A DNA stretch of 64,000 nucleotides from Pseudoalteromonas ostreae (GCF_018069805.1 NZ_JAGPYN010000014.1:62001-126000); one strand, 5' to 3'. Positions 24,509 to 34,231 are shown, counted from the stretch's first letter. The notes: generated from the letters alone by a model not told the origin. Numbers and translations are program-made.

Positions 24509-26095
24509 TTAACGACGATAATCTTTAAATTTTACAATTAATGCTGCGATTGTAATGCTAAAAATAAATAACCACACCGGCCAATTACCATACTGGCTAT
24601 AGATACTATCCCCTTCAATAAGCTTAACGTTCACTTTCAAAGTTTCAGCTTTAAACTGTGGCATGTTGACTTGAATTTGACTGATTGGGTCGTATACGCC
24701 GCTGATGCCGTTGTTGGTGATTCGAATAAGTGGGCGTTGTAGCTCCAGTGCGCGCATGCGGGCTATTTGCATATGTTGGTGAGGGCCGTGGGAGGCACCA
24801 AACCAAGCATCATTACTTACCGTAAACAAAATATCAGACTCGCTATGGTAATTACCACGTACTAAATCAGCAAAGGCAATTTCGTAGCAAATAGCAGGCA
24901 GAATATTTAGGCCGTTGGCGCGTAGATTGTTTTGTACTTCATCGCCGCGTGTAAACGAGGACATGGGTAAATCAAACAAAGGGGCGATAGGGCGCAATAT
25001 ATCTTCAAACGGCACAAACTCACCAATCGGTAGTAATTGGTGTTTTTGGTAACGGTTTTTACCTAAATATTGATAATGGCCGTGCTCGTCACCACGTTCT
25101 TTATTACCCAGCACTATAAGGGTATTGAAGATAGTTTTGGTATCAAGCTGGTAGTCGACAATACCGGTAATAAGGGCGGTTTCATTAAATGAGGCTGCAC
25201 TGTCTAAACCAGCTAAAAAGCTGTCAGCGAGGGCTTCTATTTCAGGCACGGCGGCTTCTGGCCAAACGACTAAGTCAGCGTTCCAGTGAGGACGTGTCAT
25301 GTCTTGGTACTTACTCATAGTGGTCCAAAACTCACTGGGTTCAAAGCGCAGATGCTGTTTGATATTACCTTGTACTAGTAAGGTGCTAATGGTTTTATCA
25401 CTGTAGCTGTTATTACGCGTATAGTGAGTAATAGCAAATAGTAAAGCGATGCTTAGCACCGTAGCTGCTGTGGCTTTAAAGTCCCTTGAAAACAACAGGC
25501 GGTAGAGCGAAAAGCCAATAGCGATACAAACAAGAGTTAAGCCAAACTCACCAATCACGGGGGCGAGCAGGTTAAGCGGGCTATCGGTTTGAGTATAGCC
25601 AAAGCTTAACCAAGGGAAGCCCGTCATTACCACGCCGCGCAGATACTCGGTGATGGCAAAGCTACAAAGCAATAATAAACCATAGCTATTAGCGCCGCAG
25701 GCGAAGCGCGAGGCAAACATAAAGGCTAAAGCGGGGTAGATAGCTAAATAAGCACATAACAGCACCATCAGTAACACTGAGGCTACCAGTGGCATGCCGC
25801 CGAAGGTGGCAATGGACACATGCACCCAGCTGATGCCAGCGCCAAACCAGCCAAGGCCAAAAATGAAACCGTATTTGGCGGCGCGCTTACTCGCTTTTTT
25901 ACCGTACTGAGATTCAGGTTCAGTAGTGTGAGTTGTGTAGATTGCCAGCGCTAAGCAGGCAAAAGTGAGGGGCCAAATCTCAAATGGAGCATAGCTTAAA
26001 GTTAAAAGAAGGCCCGCAACCAGTGCGAGCCAGGCTTTTTTATCTTTAGCTAAATGCAGGCAGTTAGTCAGTATTGTCTTCACTGTCGTTATCAT
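24509..26095 (-). CDS. lnt: Apolipoprotein N-acyltransferase
   Basis: A 528-residue inner-membrane enzyme that transfers the third acyl chain from a phospholipid to the N-terminal cysteine of lipoproteins, the last step before Lol sorting. The N-terminal half carries about six hydrophobic helices; the C-terminal half is a nitrilase-like periplasmic domain with the catalytic Glu in VVWPEAAVPEIEAL, Lys in YQKHQLLPIGEFVPFE and Cys in PAICYEIAFADL. The start at 26095 (MITTVKTILTNCL) has AAAGG just upstream and overlaps the end of corC by 32 bases; a longer in-frame start at 26146 is less likely. It is the last gene of miaB-phoH-ybeY-corC-lnt, the same order as E. coli miaB-ybeZ-ybeY-ybeX-lnt. Confidence 0.96.
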   Translation of the reverse strand: MITTVKTILTNCLHLAKDKKAWLALVAGLLLTLSYAPFEIWPLTFACLALAIYTTHTTEPESQYGKKASKRAAKYGFIFGLGWFGAGISWVHVSIATFGGMPLVASVLLMVLLCAYLAIYPALAFMFASRFACGANSYGLLLLCSFAITEYLRGVVMTGFPWLSFGYTQTDSPLNLLAPVIGEFGLTLVCIAIGFSLYRLLFSRDFKATAATVLSIALLFAITHYTRNNSYSDKTISTLLVQGNIKQHLRFEPSEFWTTMSKYQDMTRPHWNADLVVWPEAAVPEIEALADSFLAGLDSAASFNETALITGIVDYQLDTKTIFNTLIVLGNKERGDEHGHYQYLGKNRYQKHQLLPIGEFVPFEDILRPIAPLFDLPMSSFTRGDEVQNNLRANGLNILPAICYEIAFADLVRGNYHSESDILFTVSNDAWFGASHGPHQHMQIARMRALELQRPLIRITNNGISGVYDPISQIQVNMPQFKAETLKVNVKLIEGDSIYSQYGNWPVWLFIFSITIAALIVKFKDYRR

Positions 26096-26945
26096 CAGCC
26101 TTTGGCACGGTAACTTGTAATTGCAATAATCGACGATTATCGGCATTGGTTACCTTAAATTGTAAGCCATCAATATCTATTATTTCACCACGGCTTGGCA
26201 TGTGTCCAAAGGCATGTAGTACCGTTCCGCCGATGGTATCTGCGTCTTGCGTGCTGTAGCCGGTTTTAAAATATTCGTTAAAATCATCAACTGGGGTGAG
26301 GGCTTGAACAATATATGCATGTTTTGCAACTTGACGAATATCTTGTTGATCTTCTTCGTCGTGTTCATCTTCAATTTCACCGACGATGAGCTCAAGAATA
26401 TCTTCTATGGTTACTAAACCAGATACGCCGCCGTATTCATCAATCACTAACGCCATATGATAGCGTTGTTGGCGAAACTCATTCAGTAGTGTATCAACAC
26501 GCTTACTTTCTGGCACAACAACCGCAGGGCGTAAATAATCACGTAATGATGGCAGTAGCTCATCTTTGTTTAGAATCAGTGGGAGTAGATCTTTTGCCAG
26601 TAGAATGCCTTCTATGTGGTCTTTATCTTCACACACTACTGGAAATCGTGAATGTGTTGAATCGACCATCATTGGAATGAGCTCTTCTAGTGGTGCGTCA
26701 ACTTCGAGTGTGATCATTTGTGAGCGCGGGATCATAATATCTCGCACTTTTAATTCTGACACACCGAGTACACCTTCGATCATCTCTTTGGTTTCAGGAT
26801 CAATGACATCCCGAACTTGCGCATCGGCAATTACTTCAGCCAGCTCTTCTCTATTCTGGGGTTCCCCTTGCAACATTTGGGTTATTCTACCCAACCAGGT
26901 CTTGCCAGAAGAACCCTGGCTAGTCTGCGAGTTATCGTCGCTCAT
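26064..26945 (-). CDS. corC: CorC/YbeX family CBS-domain protein
   Basis: A 293-residue cytoplasmic protein, linked to magnesium and cobalt efflux and to 70S ribosome maturation in E. coli (YbeX). Seen: an N-terminal NREELAEVIADAQVRDVIDP segment, two CBS domains at about 68-125 (VRDIMIPRSQM, STHSRFPVVCED) and 135-190 (VVVPESKRVDTLLNEFRQQR, LVIDEYGGVSGLVTIEDILE), and a C-terminal CorC_HlyC domain (DADTIGGTVLHAFGHMPSRG). Unlike larger family members it has no N-terminal DUF21 membrane domain, as expected for YbeX. It follows ybeY after 22 bases and overlaps lnt. Confidence 0.95.
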   Translation of the reverse strand: MSDDNSQTSQGSSGKTWLGRITQMLQGEPQNREELAEVIADAQVRDVIDPETKEMIEGVLGVSELKVRDIMIPRSQMITLEVDAPLEELIPMMVDSTHSRFPVVCEDKDHIEGILLAKDLLPLILNKDELLPSLRDYLRPAVVVPESKRVDTLLNEFRQQRYHMALVIDEYGGVSGLVTIEDILELIVGEIEDEHDEEDQQDIRQVAKHAYIVQALTPVDDFNEYFKTGYSTQDADTIGGTVLHAFGHMPSRGEIIDIDGLQFKVTNADNRRLLQLQVTVPKADDNDSEDNTD

Positions 26946-26967
26946 TGCGTCTATTTGCTCCGTAAAT

Positions 26968-27426
26968 TTAAATATCGTCCCGATATGGGTCTGCTATGCC
27001 TAATTCGGCAAGCAGTTGCTTTTCAATGCTTTCCATCTCTTTCGCATCATCATCCTTTATATGGTCAAATCCAAGTAAATGCAAGCATCCGTGGATCACC
27101 ATATGGGCAAAGTGGTCATGAAATGACTTTTCTTGCTCTATTGACTCAGCTAATACAATGGCTGGGCATATCACTAAATCGCCAACCAAAGGTAGCTCTA
27201 TTCCTGCTGGCGCTTCAAATTCAAACGACAACACATTAGTTGGTTTATTTTTACCACGGTAGTCATTATTAAGTTGTTGGCTTTGTTCTTCATCAGCAAT
27301 AACAATACTCAGCTCTGATTCGTCACGGTATTGACTAAGCACTTTATTAGCCCACAGCGCAAATTGCTCAAGACTAGGCAAGTTGTCAAACTTACAGGTT
27401 ATTTGTAAATCAAGTTCAGTGTTCAC
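26968..27426 (-). CDS. ybeY: Endoribonuclease / rRNA maturation factor YbeY
   Basis: A 152-residue metalloprotein with the zinc-binding motif HGCLHLLGFDH near residue 112, and the conserved RGKNKPTNVLSFEFE region before it. YbeY takes part in 16S rRNA 3'-end maturation and ribosome quality control. I set a GTG start at 27426, 4 bases after the phoH stop, because the family begins near NTELDLQ; an upstream in-frame ATG at 27576 would add 50 residues encoded inside phoH. The gene sits in the conserved miaB-phoH-ybeY-corC-lnt operon, typical of heat-shock-linked translation genes. Confidence 0.93.
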   Translation of the reverse strand: MNTELDLQITCKFDNLPSLEQFALWANKVLSQYRDESELSIVIADEEQSQQLNNDYRGKNKPTNVLSFEFEAPAGIELPLVGDLVICPAIVLAESIEQEKSFHDHFAHMVIHGCLHLLGFDHIKDDDAKEMESIEKQLLAELGIADPYRDDI

Positions 27427-27430
27427 GGCA

Positions 27431-28492
27431 TCACTCTTTAGTCGAAGGTTGCGCTTGCTCTTGATTGGCGAGCAAGTCTTTAGCACGTTGTTTTTCGGCG
27501 CGTTTGAGTCGTTCTGCTTCATCGTTACGTTCGTAGGCTTCAACAATACGTGCCACGACGGGGTGGCGTACCACATCCTGTGATTGGAAGAAGTTAAAGC
27601 TTATTTCGTCTACGTCACTAAGTACATCAATGGCGTGACGAAGCCCTGAGCGTGCACCACGGGGTAAATCAACTTGCGTGATATCACCGGTGATCACCGC
27701 TTTTGAATTAAAACCAATGCGGGTTAAGAACATTTTCATTTGCTCAACCGTGGTATTTTGGCTTTCATCTAAAATAATAAAGGCATCGTTCAGTGTGCGA
27801 CCACGCATAAAGGCAAGTGGTGCAACTTCAATGACATTTTGCTCCATCAACTTTTCGACTTTTTCAAAGCCAAGCATTTCAAATAAGGCATCGTATAATG
27901 GGCGCAGGTATGGGTCGATTTTTTGGCTTAAATCACCGGGTAAAAAGCCCAGTTTTTCACCGGCTTCAACCGCAGGGCGGGTTAATAAAATACGACGAAT
28001 CTCTTGGCGTTCTAAAGCATCGACTGCTGCGGCTACAGCTAAATAGGTTTTACCTGTTCCCGCAGGCCCTATACCAAAGCTGATATCGTGACGAAATATA
28101 TTCGATACATAATGACCTTGATTGTCGTTACGTGGTTTTATTACGCCACGACGAGTTTTGATCATCACCTCTTTACCATATTCGTTTAGCTCATCTTGAT
28201 CTAATGCATTTGATTCACTAATGGCTAAATGTACGGTATTTGCTTCAATTTCAGTAATAACACCGCGTACTGGCTGAGTTTCGACATATAAGTCTTTGAG
28301 GATTTCCATCGCTGCAAACGCGCTGGTGGTTTTACCGGTGATTTTAAAGTAGTTATCGCGATGAGTAATTTCAACACCTAAACGGCGTTCAATGTGTTTG
28401 ATATTTTCGTCAAACGGACCACATAAAGAGGAAAGACGTTTGTTGTCGGAGGGTTCTAAATAAATCTCTAATTTTTTTAATTGATTACTCAA
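27431..28492 (-). CDS. ybeZ: PhoH-like ATPase (YbeZ)
   Basis: A 353-residue PhoH-family nucleotide hydrolase, thought to work with YbeY on RNA. The Walker A motif GPAGTGKTYLAVAA is near residue 140, followed by LTRPAVEAGEKLGFLPGDL and the Walker B-like AFIILDESQNTT. The N-terminal part (LEPSDNKRLSSLCGPFDENI) is KH-like. I choose a TTG start at 28492: AGGAAG lies 5 bases upstream and the family N-terminus begins there. The longer in-frame ATG at 28531 would translate an extragenic palindrome. It overlaps none of its neighbours; ybeY follows after 4 bases. Confidence 0.94.
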   Translation of the reverse strand: MSNQLKKLEIYLEPSDNKRLSSLCGPFDENIKHIERRLGVEITHRDNYFKITGKTTSAFAAMEILKDLYVETQPVRGVITEIEANTVHLAISESNALDQDELNEYGKEVMIKTRRGVIKPRNDNQGHYVSNIFRHDISFGIGPAGTGKTYLAVAAAVDALERQEIRRILLTRPAVEAGEKLGFLPGDLSQKIDPYLRPLYDALFEMLGFEKVEKLMEQNVIEVAPLAFMRGRTLNDAFIILDESQNTTVEQMKMFLTRIGFNSKAVITGDITQVDLPRGARSGLRHAIDVLSDVDEISFNFFQSQDVVRHPVVARIVEAYERNDEAERLKRAEKQRAKDLLANQEQAQPSTKE

Positions 28493-28510
28493 AATTGCTT
28501 CCTGTTTTGA

Positions 28511-28532
28511 TGTGCCAGCGAAGGCTGGCACA
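28511..28532. repeat. REP-like extragenic palindrome
   Basis: A 9-bp perfect stem TGTGCCAGC/GCTGGCACA with a GAAG loop in the 51-base gap between miaB and phoH. This TGCCAGCGAAGGCTGGCA form is a common intergenic palindrome in Alteromonadales genomes (from memory). It may modulate the miaB-phoH mRNA; no second copy was noticed in the window. Confidence 0.6.
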
Positions 28533-28543
28533 GTAAATTTCGC

Positions 28544-29989
28544 CTACGGAACGAAAGTCGCCACACCTAATTCATCAGGGATTGCTTGCGGCTCTGGCTT
28601 TGCTGCTTTACTTAAAATTTCAGCAGGCGTAACCGCTCGGCGTAAGTTCATTTGAGATTCTGTACGAATTAAGTCACCACGTAAAGAGTTTGGTAGTGCT
28701 TCAGTGATACGTACATCAACAAACTGACCGATCACAGTGTGCGGGCCAATAAAGTTTACTACGCGGTTGTTTTCAGTACGACCACGTAGCTCCATCGGAT
28801 TTTTCTTCGATGGGCCTTCAACTAAAATACGTTGTTCAGTATCAAACATTTGGCGACTGATCTGTTGCGCCATTTGGGTAATACGATTTTGTAACAGGTA
28901 TAAACGCTCTTTCTTTTCTTGCTCGCTGACATCGTCAGGTAAGTCTGCTGCAGGTGTACCTGGACGTGCGCTGTAGATAAAGCTAAAGCTCATATCAAAA
29001 CCAATATCATTGATAAGGTTCATAGTGGCTTCAAAATCAGCGGTGCTTTCGCCAGGGAAGCCAATGATAAAGTCTGATGACATACTTAAATTAGGGCGAA
29101 TTTTACGTAATTTACGGATCGTTGATTTGTACTCAATCGCAGTGTGACCACGTTTCATTAAATTAAGAATACGATCCGAACCACTTTGTACTGGTAAATG
29201 TAAGTGATCCACAAGCTCAGGCACGTCGGCGTATGCGTCAATGATGTCTGGCGTAAATTCTACAGGGTGTGAAGTGGTATAACGAATACGGTCAATCCCA
29301 TCAATGGCCGCTACATAACGAATTAAATCTGAGAAGTAACAAATTTCACCATCGTGTGTTTCGCCGCGATAAGCATTTACGTTTTGACCTAGTAAGTTTA
29401 CTTCGCGTACACCTTGCTCAGCTAGTTGTGCAACTTCAAGTAATACATCATCAAGTGGGCGGCTGACTTCTTCGCCACGCGTGTAAGGTACTACGCAAAA
29501 GGTACAGTATTTAGAGCAGCCTTCCATAATAGATACGAATGCAGAAGGACCGTCTGCTTTTGGCTCTGGTAAACGGTCAAACTTTTCAATCTCTGGGAAT
29601 GAAATATCAACCACAGAGCTGCCTTTGTTACCTTGCACTTGTTTGATCATTTCAGGTAAACGGTGCAATGTTTGAGGGCCAAAAATAACGTCAACAAATG
29701 GTGCGCGTTGGCGAATTGAATCGCCTTCTTGTGACGCAACACAGCCACCAACACCGATGATCAGATCGGGTTTGTCATCTTTGAGTAATTTCCAACGGCC
29801 TAGTTGATGGAATACTTTTTCCTGCGCTTTTTCGCGAATTGAACAGGTATTGAGTAGAATAACATCTGCATCCCCAGCTTCATCAGTTAACTGGTAGCCG
29901 TTGGTTGTATCGAGAAGATCAGCCATTTTCTGAGAGTCGTATTCATTCATCTGACAACCCCAGGTTTTAATATGCAGCTTTTTACTCAT
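28544..29989 (-). CDS. miaB: tRNA-2-methylthio-N6-isopentenyladenosine synthase
   Basis: A 481-residue radical-SAM methylthiotransferase that converts i6A37 to ms2i6A37 in tRNAs reading UNN codons. Seen in order: the UPF0004 domain with its three iron-sulfur cysteines ([30 protein letters not shown]), the radical-SAM CxxxCxxC ([19 protein letters not shown]) near residue 155, and a C-terminal TRAM domain ([20 protein letters not shown]). Length matches the family. It is the first gene of the ybeZ-ybeY-corC-lnt block and is divergent from ubiF with 253 bases between. Confidence 0.97.
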   Translation of the reverse strand: MSKKLHIKTWGCQMNEYDSQKMADLLDTTNGYQLTDEAGDADVILLNTCSIREKAQEKVFHQLGRWKLLKDDKPDLIIGVGGCVASQEGDSIRQRAPFVDVIFGPQTLHRLPEMIKQVQGNKGSSVVDISFPEIEKFDRLPEPKADGPSAFVSIMEGCSKYCTFCVVPYTRGEEVSRPLDDVLLEVAQLAEQGVREVNLLGQNVNAYRGETHDGEICYFSDLIRYVAAIDGIDRIRYTTSHPVEFTPDIIDAYADVPELVDHLHLPVQSGSDRILNLMKRGHTAIEYKSTIRKLRKIRPNLSMSSDFIIGFPGESTADFEATMNLINDIGFDMSFSFIYSARPGTPAADLPDDVSEQEKKERLYLLQNRITQMAQQISRQMFDTEQRILVEGPSKKNPMELRGRTENNRVVNFIGPHTVIGQFVDVRITEALPNSLRGDLIRTESQMNLRRAVTPAEILSKAAKPEPQAIPDELGVATFVP

Positions 29990-30242
29990 TGAAATATAGC
30001 CTCGTTTTCAATTCGGTAGTGGCACGGTTGTGCGCTAAACAGGATAAGCGGCACGTTCGCTTACTTAAAGGACGCGTATTTTAGCTGGATACCCGTCTAG
30101 ATCCAAGTATAGTTTTTATGTTTGTGAATTGAAGTCAAACAAAGTGCGTTTTATGGTTGATTAAGATGAAACTCACTCGCACTTGCAAACAGAAGTACGA
30201 TACAATCAAGCGCACTGAAAATAACCAAATTAGTGACTAAAA

Positions 30243-31403
30243 ATGATGAAAAACAAGGTTGTTGTTGTCGGCGGCGGCATGGTTGGTGCCGCTACAGCAG
30301 TTAAACTCGCTAAACAAGGATGCCAAGTAACAGTGATTGAGCAGCAGATAATTGATGCTGATGCAGTACTGGCAAGTGAAAAAGTTGATATTCGTGTATC
30401 TGCTATCAATCGTTTTTCAGAAAACTTATTAGATGACTTAGGCGCTATGCCTATTTTACGAGTGCATCGACATGCCCCATATCAACAGCTCGAAGCGTTT
30501 GAACGAACGGGCGATAACCTTTTGTTTGATTGTCACGATATTAATACCACTCATTTAGGCCACTTAATTGAAAATAATTTAATTCAAGCGAGTATCTGGC
30601 AACAGTTTGCACAGCACAATATCGAAGTGATTGAAACACCACAATCATTGTCCGCAATTGAGCAAAGCGAACAGCAAGTGACATTGCATTATGGTGCGCA
30701 GCAATATACTGCCGATTTAGTTGTTGCTGCAGATGGTGGGCAATCGTTATTACGTCAACAGGCCGGTATTGGTGTTACGGGTTGGCAATATGGCCAGCAC
30801 TGTATGGGAGTATTAATAAAACTAGACGCGCCACAACAAGTAAAAACATGGCAGCAGTTTAAGCCCTCAGGTCCGGTAGCTTTTTTACCTATGCAGGCAC
30901 CATACGCCAATTTAATTTGTTACCACGATGCAAAGCAATTAAAGCAATGGCAGCAACTTTCAGCAAACGAATTAAAACAGCAACTGCTTGCACATTTTCC
31001 GCCTTTAGCTGGGGATTTTGATGTCATAGAACATGCAGTGTTTCCGTTAACTCGCCAACATGCCAACAGCTATTCAGATGGCCGTATCGTGCTGGTTGGC
31101 GATGCAGCACACACTATTAATCCGCTCGCAGGGCAGGGGGTTAACTTAGGCTTTCAAGATGTCGTTGCGCTTGCTGACATATTAAAAAATGCAGACGATG
31201 TAGGTGCCGCACAATACCTCAAACAATATGAGCAAACTAGACGCAAAGCAAATTTGTTAATGATGAGTATGATGGATGCCTGTTATTTTGGTTTTTCTAA
31301 TCAATTAACCCCATTACAGTGGGCACGCAGCCACTTTTTGAAAGTGGCAAACAATTCAGTTTTTTTTAAAAATCAGCTTCTAAAATACGCAATTGGTGGA
31401 TAA
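30243..31403 (+). CDS. ubiF: UbiH/UbiF-type FAD monooxygenase of ubiquinone synthesis
   Basis: A 386-residue flavoprotein hydroxylase. The FAD-binding GGGMVGAATAVKLAKQG is at residues 10-26, the DG-type motif VVAADGGQSLLRQQAG near 160, and the GDAAHTINPLAGQGVNLGFQ motif near 283, all typical of the UbiH/UbiF/Coq6 group. These enzymes hydroxylate the ring of ubiquinone precursors using O2 and NAD(P)H. I favour UbiF (C6 hydroxylase) because in E. coli ubiF is divergent from miaB, exactly as here; UbiH or UbiI paralogues cannot be excluded from sequence alone. Two adjacent ATGs (30243 and 30246) are possible starts. Confidence 0.87.
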   Translation: MMKNKVVVVGGGMVGAATAVKLAKQGCQVTVIEQQIIDADAVLASEKVDIRVSAINRFSENLLDDLGAMPILRVHRHAPYQQLEAFERTGDNLLFDCHDINTTHLGHLIENNLIQASIWQQFAQHNIEVIETPQSLSAIEQSEQQVTLHYGAQQYTADLVVAADGGQSLLRQQAGIGVTGWQYGQHCMGVLIKLDAPQQVKTWQQFKPSGPVAFLPMQAPYANLICYHDAKQLKQWQQLSANELKQQLLAHFPPLAGDFDVIEHAVFPLTRQHANSYSDGRIVLVGDAAHTINPLAGQGVNLGFQDVVALADILKNADDVGAAQYLKQYEQTRRKANLLMMSMMDACYFGFSNQLTPLQWARSHFLKVANNSVFFKNQLLKYAIGG

Positions 31404-31632
31404 TTGGACTAGATTAAAGTTATCGACAATAAAGCTTTAATCAGAATATCAATTTTATTTATGTACGGATGTGTTCGTGAATTTTATTAAAAAATAAAAA
31501 GTTGATCTTCTTGTATCCGAGCAAACAAAGCTTTTTTGCTAACTTTTACCACTTGTTTGTATTTAAAGTAATCGGAAATATAGGCGTTAATTTTCTTTAA
31601 ATTGCACTCAACCTGATTATAGAAGCGCTAAT

Positions 31633-33201
31633 GTGAATAATTTTTTTATTTTCATAATTTTAGCAGGTACTTTTCTTTTAGCCGTAAGCTTAAAGCCTAC
31701 ATTTCTAATCTATAAAAAAACTAATAGCTCACAATGGGCCTTATTATTTGTACTGATTATTTTTTTTATAACTGGTTATTGGTGGGTAGTATATTATTTT
31801 TTTACCCATGGTGCTGATACCTTTGTAACTTCGAGTGTTTCATTAATCTTATTTGGCGGCAGTGGTTTTGTGATACTCGTCACTCGATTAAGCTTAAGTA
31901 GTATTATTAAAATTGAAAAGACAAGTGCGCAGCAACGCTTTTTAGCTGAGCATGACAGTCTTACTCGCCTGCCAAGTAGAAACAAATTTTTTCGTGTTCT
32001 TGAAAAGCAAATTACTCAGGCTAACCCATTTACGTTATTGTTTATAGATTTAAACGGCTTTAAACAAGTAAATGATGGATTTGGTCATCAATATGGTGAT
32101 GAGCTTTTAAGTGTGCTTTCTAAGAGCTTACAACAGCATTTATCTGGGATCGCTAATCTATATAGGATTGGTGGTGATGAATTCGCGCTTATTTTGTTTT
32201 CACGAGAAGAAAAAACATATTCCAATTGTATTGCTGCGATTAATACTGCGATCAGCTTTCCTTTTACTATTAAGAAGCAAAAAATAATGGTGATGTTGAG
32301 TATTGGGGTAAGTCGGTTCCCTGATGATAGCCAGCAGCAACATGAACTGCTAATACAAGCTGATTTGGCTATGTACGAAGCAAAAAAGACGGGTCATCAA
32401 GTTGTTGTTTATTTTCCTGAGTTAGGCCACAGAGCGCGAGAGTTAAGCGAGATGTCTAAACAGATTGAAAAAGCGCTGCAAAGTGATGAATTTGAATTGT
32501 ATTTACAACCTATTTTATCGGCCTTTGGCCAGCAGTTACATGGTGCTGAAGTACTCATACGTTGGCCAAAAGAAGATGGAGAGTTTATACCGCCAAATAA
32601 GGTGATTAGTGTGGCAGAACAAACTGGGCTGATTTTGCCTTTGTCTCAATGGATTGTATTAAATTCTCTAAAGCATTTAAAAAAACTTAAAGCACATGGG
32701 TTTTCTGGTTTGCTTCATATAAATCTCTCACCTAACGATCTAGAAAGTAAAGAGTTTTATTATTTTATTGAAATGCTTGTTGATTTGGAGCCTAGTATGA
32801 GTGAATCAATCATTTTTGAGATCACGGAAAACGCAATGATGACTAGTTTGAATGCAGCTCGTGAAATGATGTCTAAATTGAGTAAGATGGGTTTTAAGTT
32901 TAGTGTAGACGATTTTGGAACCGGTTTTTCTTCATTGGTTTTATTAAGGGAACTACCAATAGATCAAATAAAGATAGATCAATCATTTATAAAGAACATG
33001 CTTAATGAGCCTACGGCATATGCAATTGTTGAGTCAACAATATTTTTAGCAAGCAGACTTAATTGTAATGTAGTTGCTGAAGGCATTGAAGAAAAAGACA
33101 TTGAACAAGCATTAATTAAATTAAACTGTGATTATGTACAAGGCTTTTTATATAGTCGGGCAGTACCACTAGATGAATTTATAAAGGAAAATTTAATGTA
33201 G
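31633..33201 (+). CDS. Membrane GGDEF-EAL protein (c-di-GMP turnover)
   Basis: A 522-residue protein with a GTG start at 31633. Three hydrophobic segments (about 2-20, 34-57 and 66-84) form the membrane part. A GGDEF domain follows (HDSLTRLPSRNKFF, then intact GGDEF at 180-184), without a recognisable RxxD inhibitory site at the usual place. The EAL domain begins about residue 283 (FELYLQPIL) and has EVL (306-308) in place of EAL, but keeps NLSPNDL, FEITENAM, DDFGTGFSSL, KIDQSFIKNM and VVAEGIEE. EVL variants are often active, so both cyclase and phosphodiesterase activity are possible. It has no sensor domain outside the membrane helices. It is a single gene, convergent with the tRNA operon. 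Confidence 0.93.
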   Translation: MNNFFIFIILAGTFLLAVSLKPTFLIYKKTNSSQWALLFVLIIFFITGYWWVVYYFFTHGADTFVTSSVSLILFGGSGFVILVTRLSLSSIIKIEKTSAQQRFLAEHDSLTRLPSRNKFFRVLEKQITQANPFTLLFIDLNGFKQVNDGFGHQYGDELLSVLSKSLQQHLSGIANLYRIGGDEFALILFSREEKTYSNCIAAINTAISFPFTIKKQKIMVMLSIGVSRFPDDSQQQHELLIQADLAMYEAKKTGHQVVVYFPELGHRARELSEMSKQIEKALQSDEFELYLQPILSAFGQQLHGAEVLIRWPKEDGEFIPPNKVISVAEQTGLILPLSQWIVLNSLKHLKKLKAHGFSGLLHINLSPNDLESKEFYYFIEMLVDLEPSMSESIIFEITENAMMTSLNAAREMMSKLSKMGFKFSVDDFGTGFSSLVLLRELPIDQIKIDQSFIKNMLNEPTAYAIVESTIFLASRLNCNVVAEGIEEKDIEQALIKLNCDYVQGFLYSRAVPLDEFIKENLM

Positions 33202-33215
33202 GTGTTAGATAAAAT

Positions 33216-33290
33216 TGGCTGGGATACCAGGATTTGAACCTGGGAATGCCAGGATCAAAACCTGGTGCCTTACCGCTTGGCGATATCCCA
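33216..33290 (-). tRNA. tRNA-Gln (TTG), copy 1
   Basis: Seventy-five bases with encoded CCA. The anticodon loop TTTTGAT gives anticodon TTG, and the T-loop is TTCAAAT. Last gene of the minus-strand tRNA operon. No strong terminator was seen before the end of the convergent GGDEF-EAL gene. Confidence 0.97.
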
Positions 33291-33328
33291 ACTTTAAATT
33301 TTATTAGTTTTAGTTCTAGGTAAGAACA

Positions 33329-33413
<85 letters not shown>

Positions 33414-33435
33414 ATCGAGCATACACAGTATTAAT

Positions 33436-33494
33436 GTATTGGAACCTAAATCCAGCGTCTAATTCAAGACAACTGTCAATTCCGCCACTCCCGC
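33436..33494 (-). pseudogene. tRNA-Leu 5'-half remnant 1
   Basis: It keeps the exact acceptor 5' strand and D-arm start of the neighbouring tRNA-Leu. An extra roughly 17 bases disrupt the D-arm, then the intact anticodon loop with TAG returns. It ends after the anticodon stem, without variable arm, T-arm or CCA. Confidence 0.8.
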
Positions 33495-33578
33495 ATAGTC
33501 TGTATAATTATATACGTTTTTGCTGTTTATACTCGTAGCTAGAGTTATTCTTTAACAACATTCTTTAGTATAAGAAGT
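33495..33578 (-). repeat. Duplicated tRNA-operon spacer, copy A
   Basis: Nearly identical to 33779-33862 (few mismatches). Both lie between a tRNA-Gln and a Leu-derived 5' end, showing duplication of a Gln-Leu-spacer unit. Confidence 0.85.
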
Positions 33579-33653
33579 TGGCTGGGATACCAGGATTTGA
33601 ACCTGGGAATGCCAGGATCAAAACCTGGTGCCTTACCGCTTGGCGATATCCCA
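33579..33653 (-). tRNA. tRNA-Gln (TTG), copy 2
   Basis: Identical in sequence to the other tRNA-Gln copies as far as I can read; 75 bases with CCA, anticodon TTG. Confidence 0.97.
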
Positions 33654-33693
33654 ACAAAGAAACAGTTGATAGTTTTAATTCTTATCAAGAACA

Positions 33694-33778
<85 letters not shown>

Positions 33779-33862
33779 ATAGTCCGTATAATTATATACG
33801 TTTTTGCTGTTTATACTCGTAGCTAGAGTTATTCTTTAACAACATTCTTTGGTAGAAGAAGT
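33779..33862 (-). repeat. Duplicated tRNA-operon spacer, copy B
   Basis: Second copy of the 84-bp spacer at 33495-33578, here directly next to an intact tRNA-Leu rather than a remnant. Confidence 0.85.
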
Positions 33863-33937
33863 TGGCTGGGATACCAGGATTTGAACCTGGGAATGCCAGG
33901 ATCAAAACCTGGTGCCTTACCGCTTGGCGATATCCCA
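33863..33937 (-). tRNA. tRNA-Gln (TTG), copy 3
   Basis: Seventy-five bases with CCA, anticodon TTG. Confidence 0.97.
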
Positions 33938-33977
33938 ACAAAGAAACAGTTGATAGTTTTAATTCTTATCAAGAACA

Positions 33978-34062
<85 letters not shown>

Positions 34063-34112
34063 ATACTTTGTGTAATTAAACACTAGGTAGTTATTTTAAA
34101 CTCTTCATTGAG
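34063..34112 (-). repeat. Duplicated spacer next to tRNA-Met, copy A
   Basis: About 50 bp nearly identical to 34512-34561. Both precede a tRNA-Met on the plus-strand map, marking a second, larger duplication (Met-Leu-Gln unit). Confidence 0.8.
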
Positions 34113-34149
34113 TGTAGTTTAAACTCCTACAGAGCCATTTCAAAAGAAA

Positions 34150-34226
34150 TGGTGGCTAAGACGGGATTTGAACCTGTGACCCCATCATTATGAGTGATGT
34201 GCTCTAACCAGCTGAGCTACTTAGCC
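34150..34226 (-). tRNA. tRNA-Met (CAT), elongator, copy 1
   Basis: Seventy-seven bases with CCA. The anticodon loop CTCATAA gives CAT. The body closely matches the elongator tRNA-Met of E. coli metT/metU type, not the initiator or the lysidine-modified Ile tRNA. Confidence 0.95.
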
Positions 34227-34231
34227 ATTGT

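Noticed and set aside
26566-27239. Two plus-strand frames of 140-145 codons opposite corC and ybeY
   Set aside because: Both are antisense to conserved genes and overlap each other; no homology-like motif.
27427-27576. The ATG at 27576 as the ybeY start
   Set aside because: The added 50 residues are encoded inside phoH in another frame and are absent from the usual 150-residue family length.
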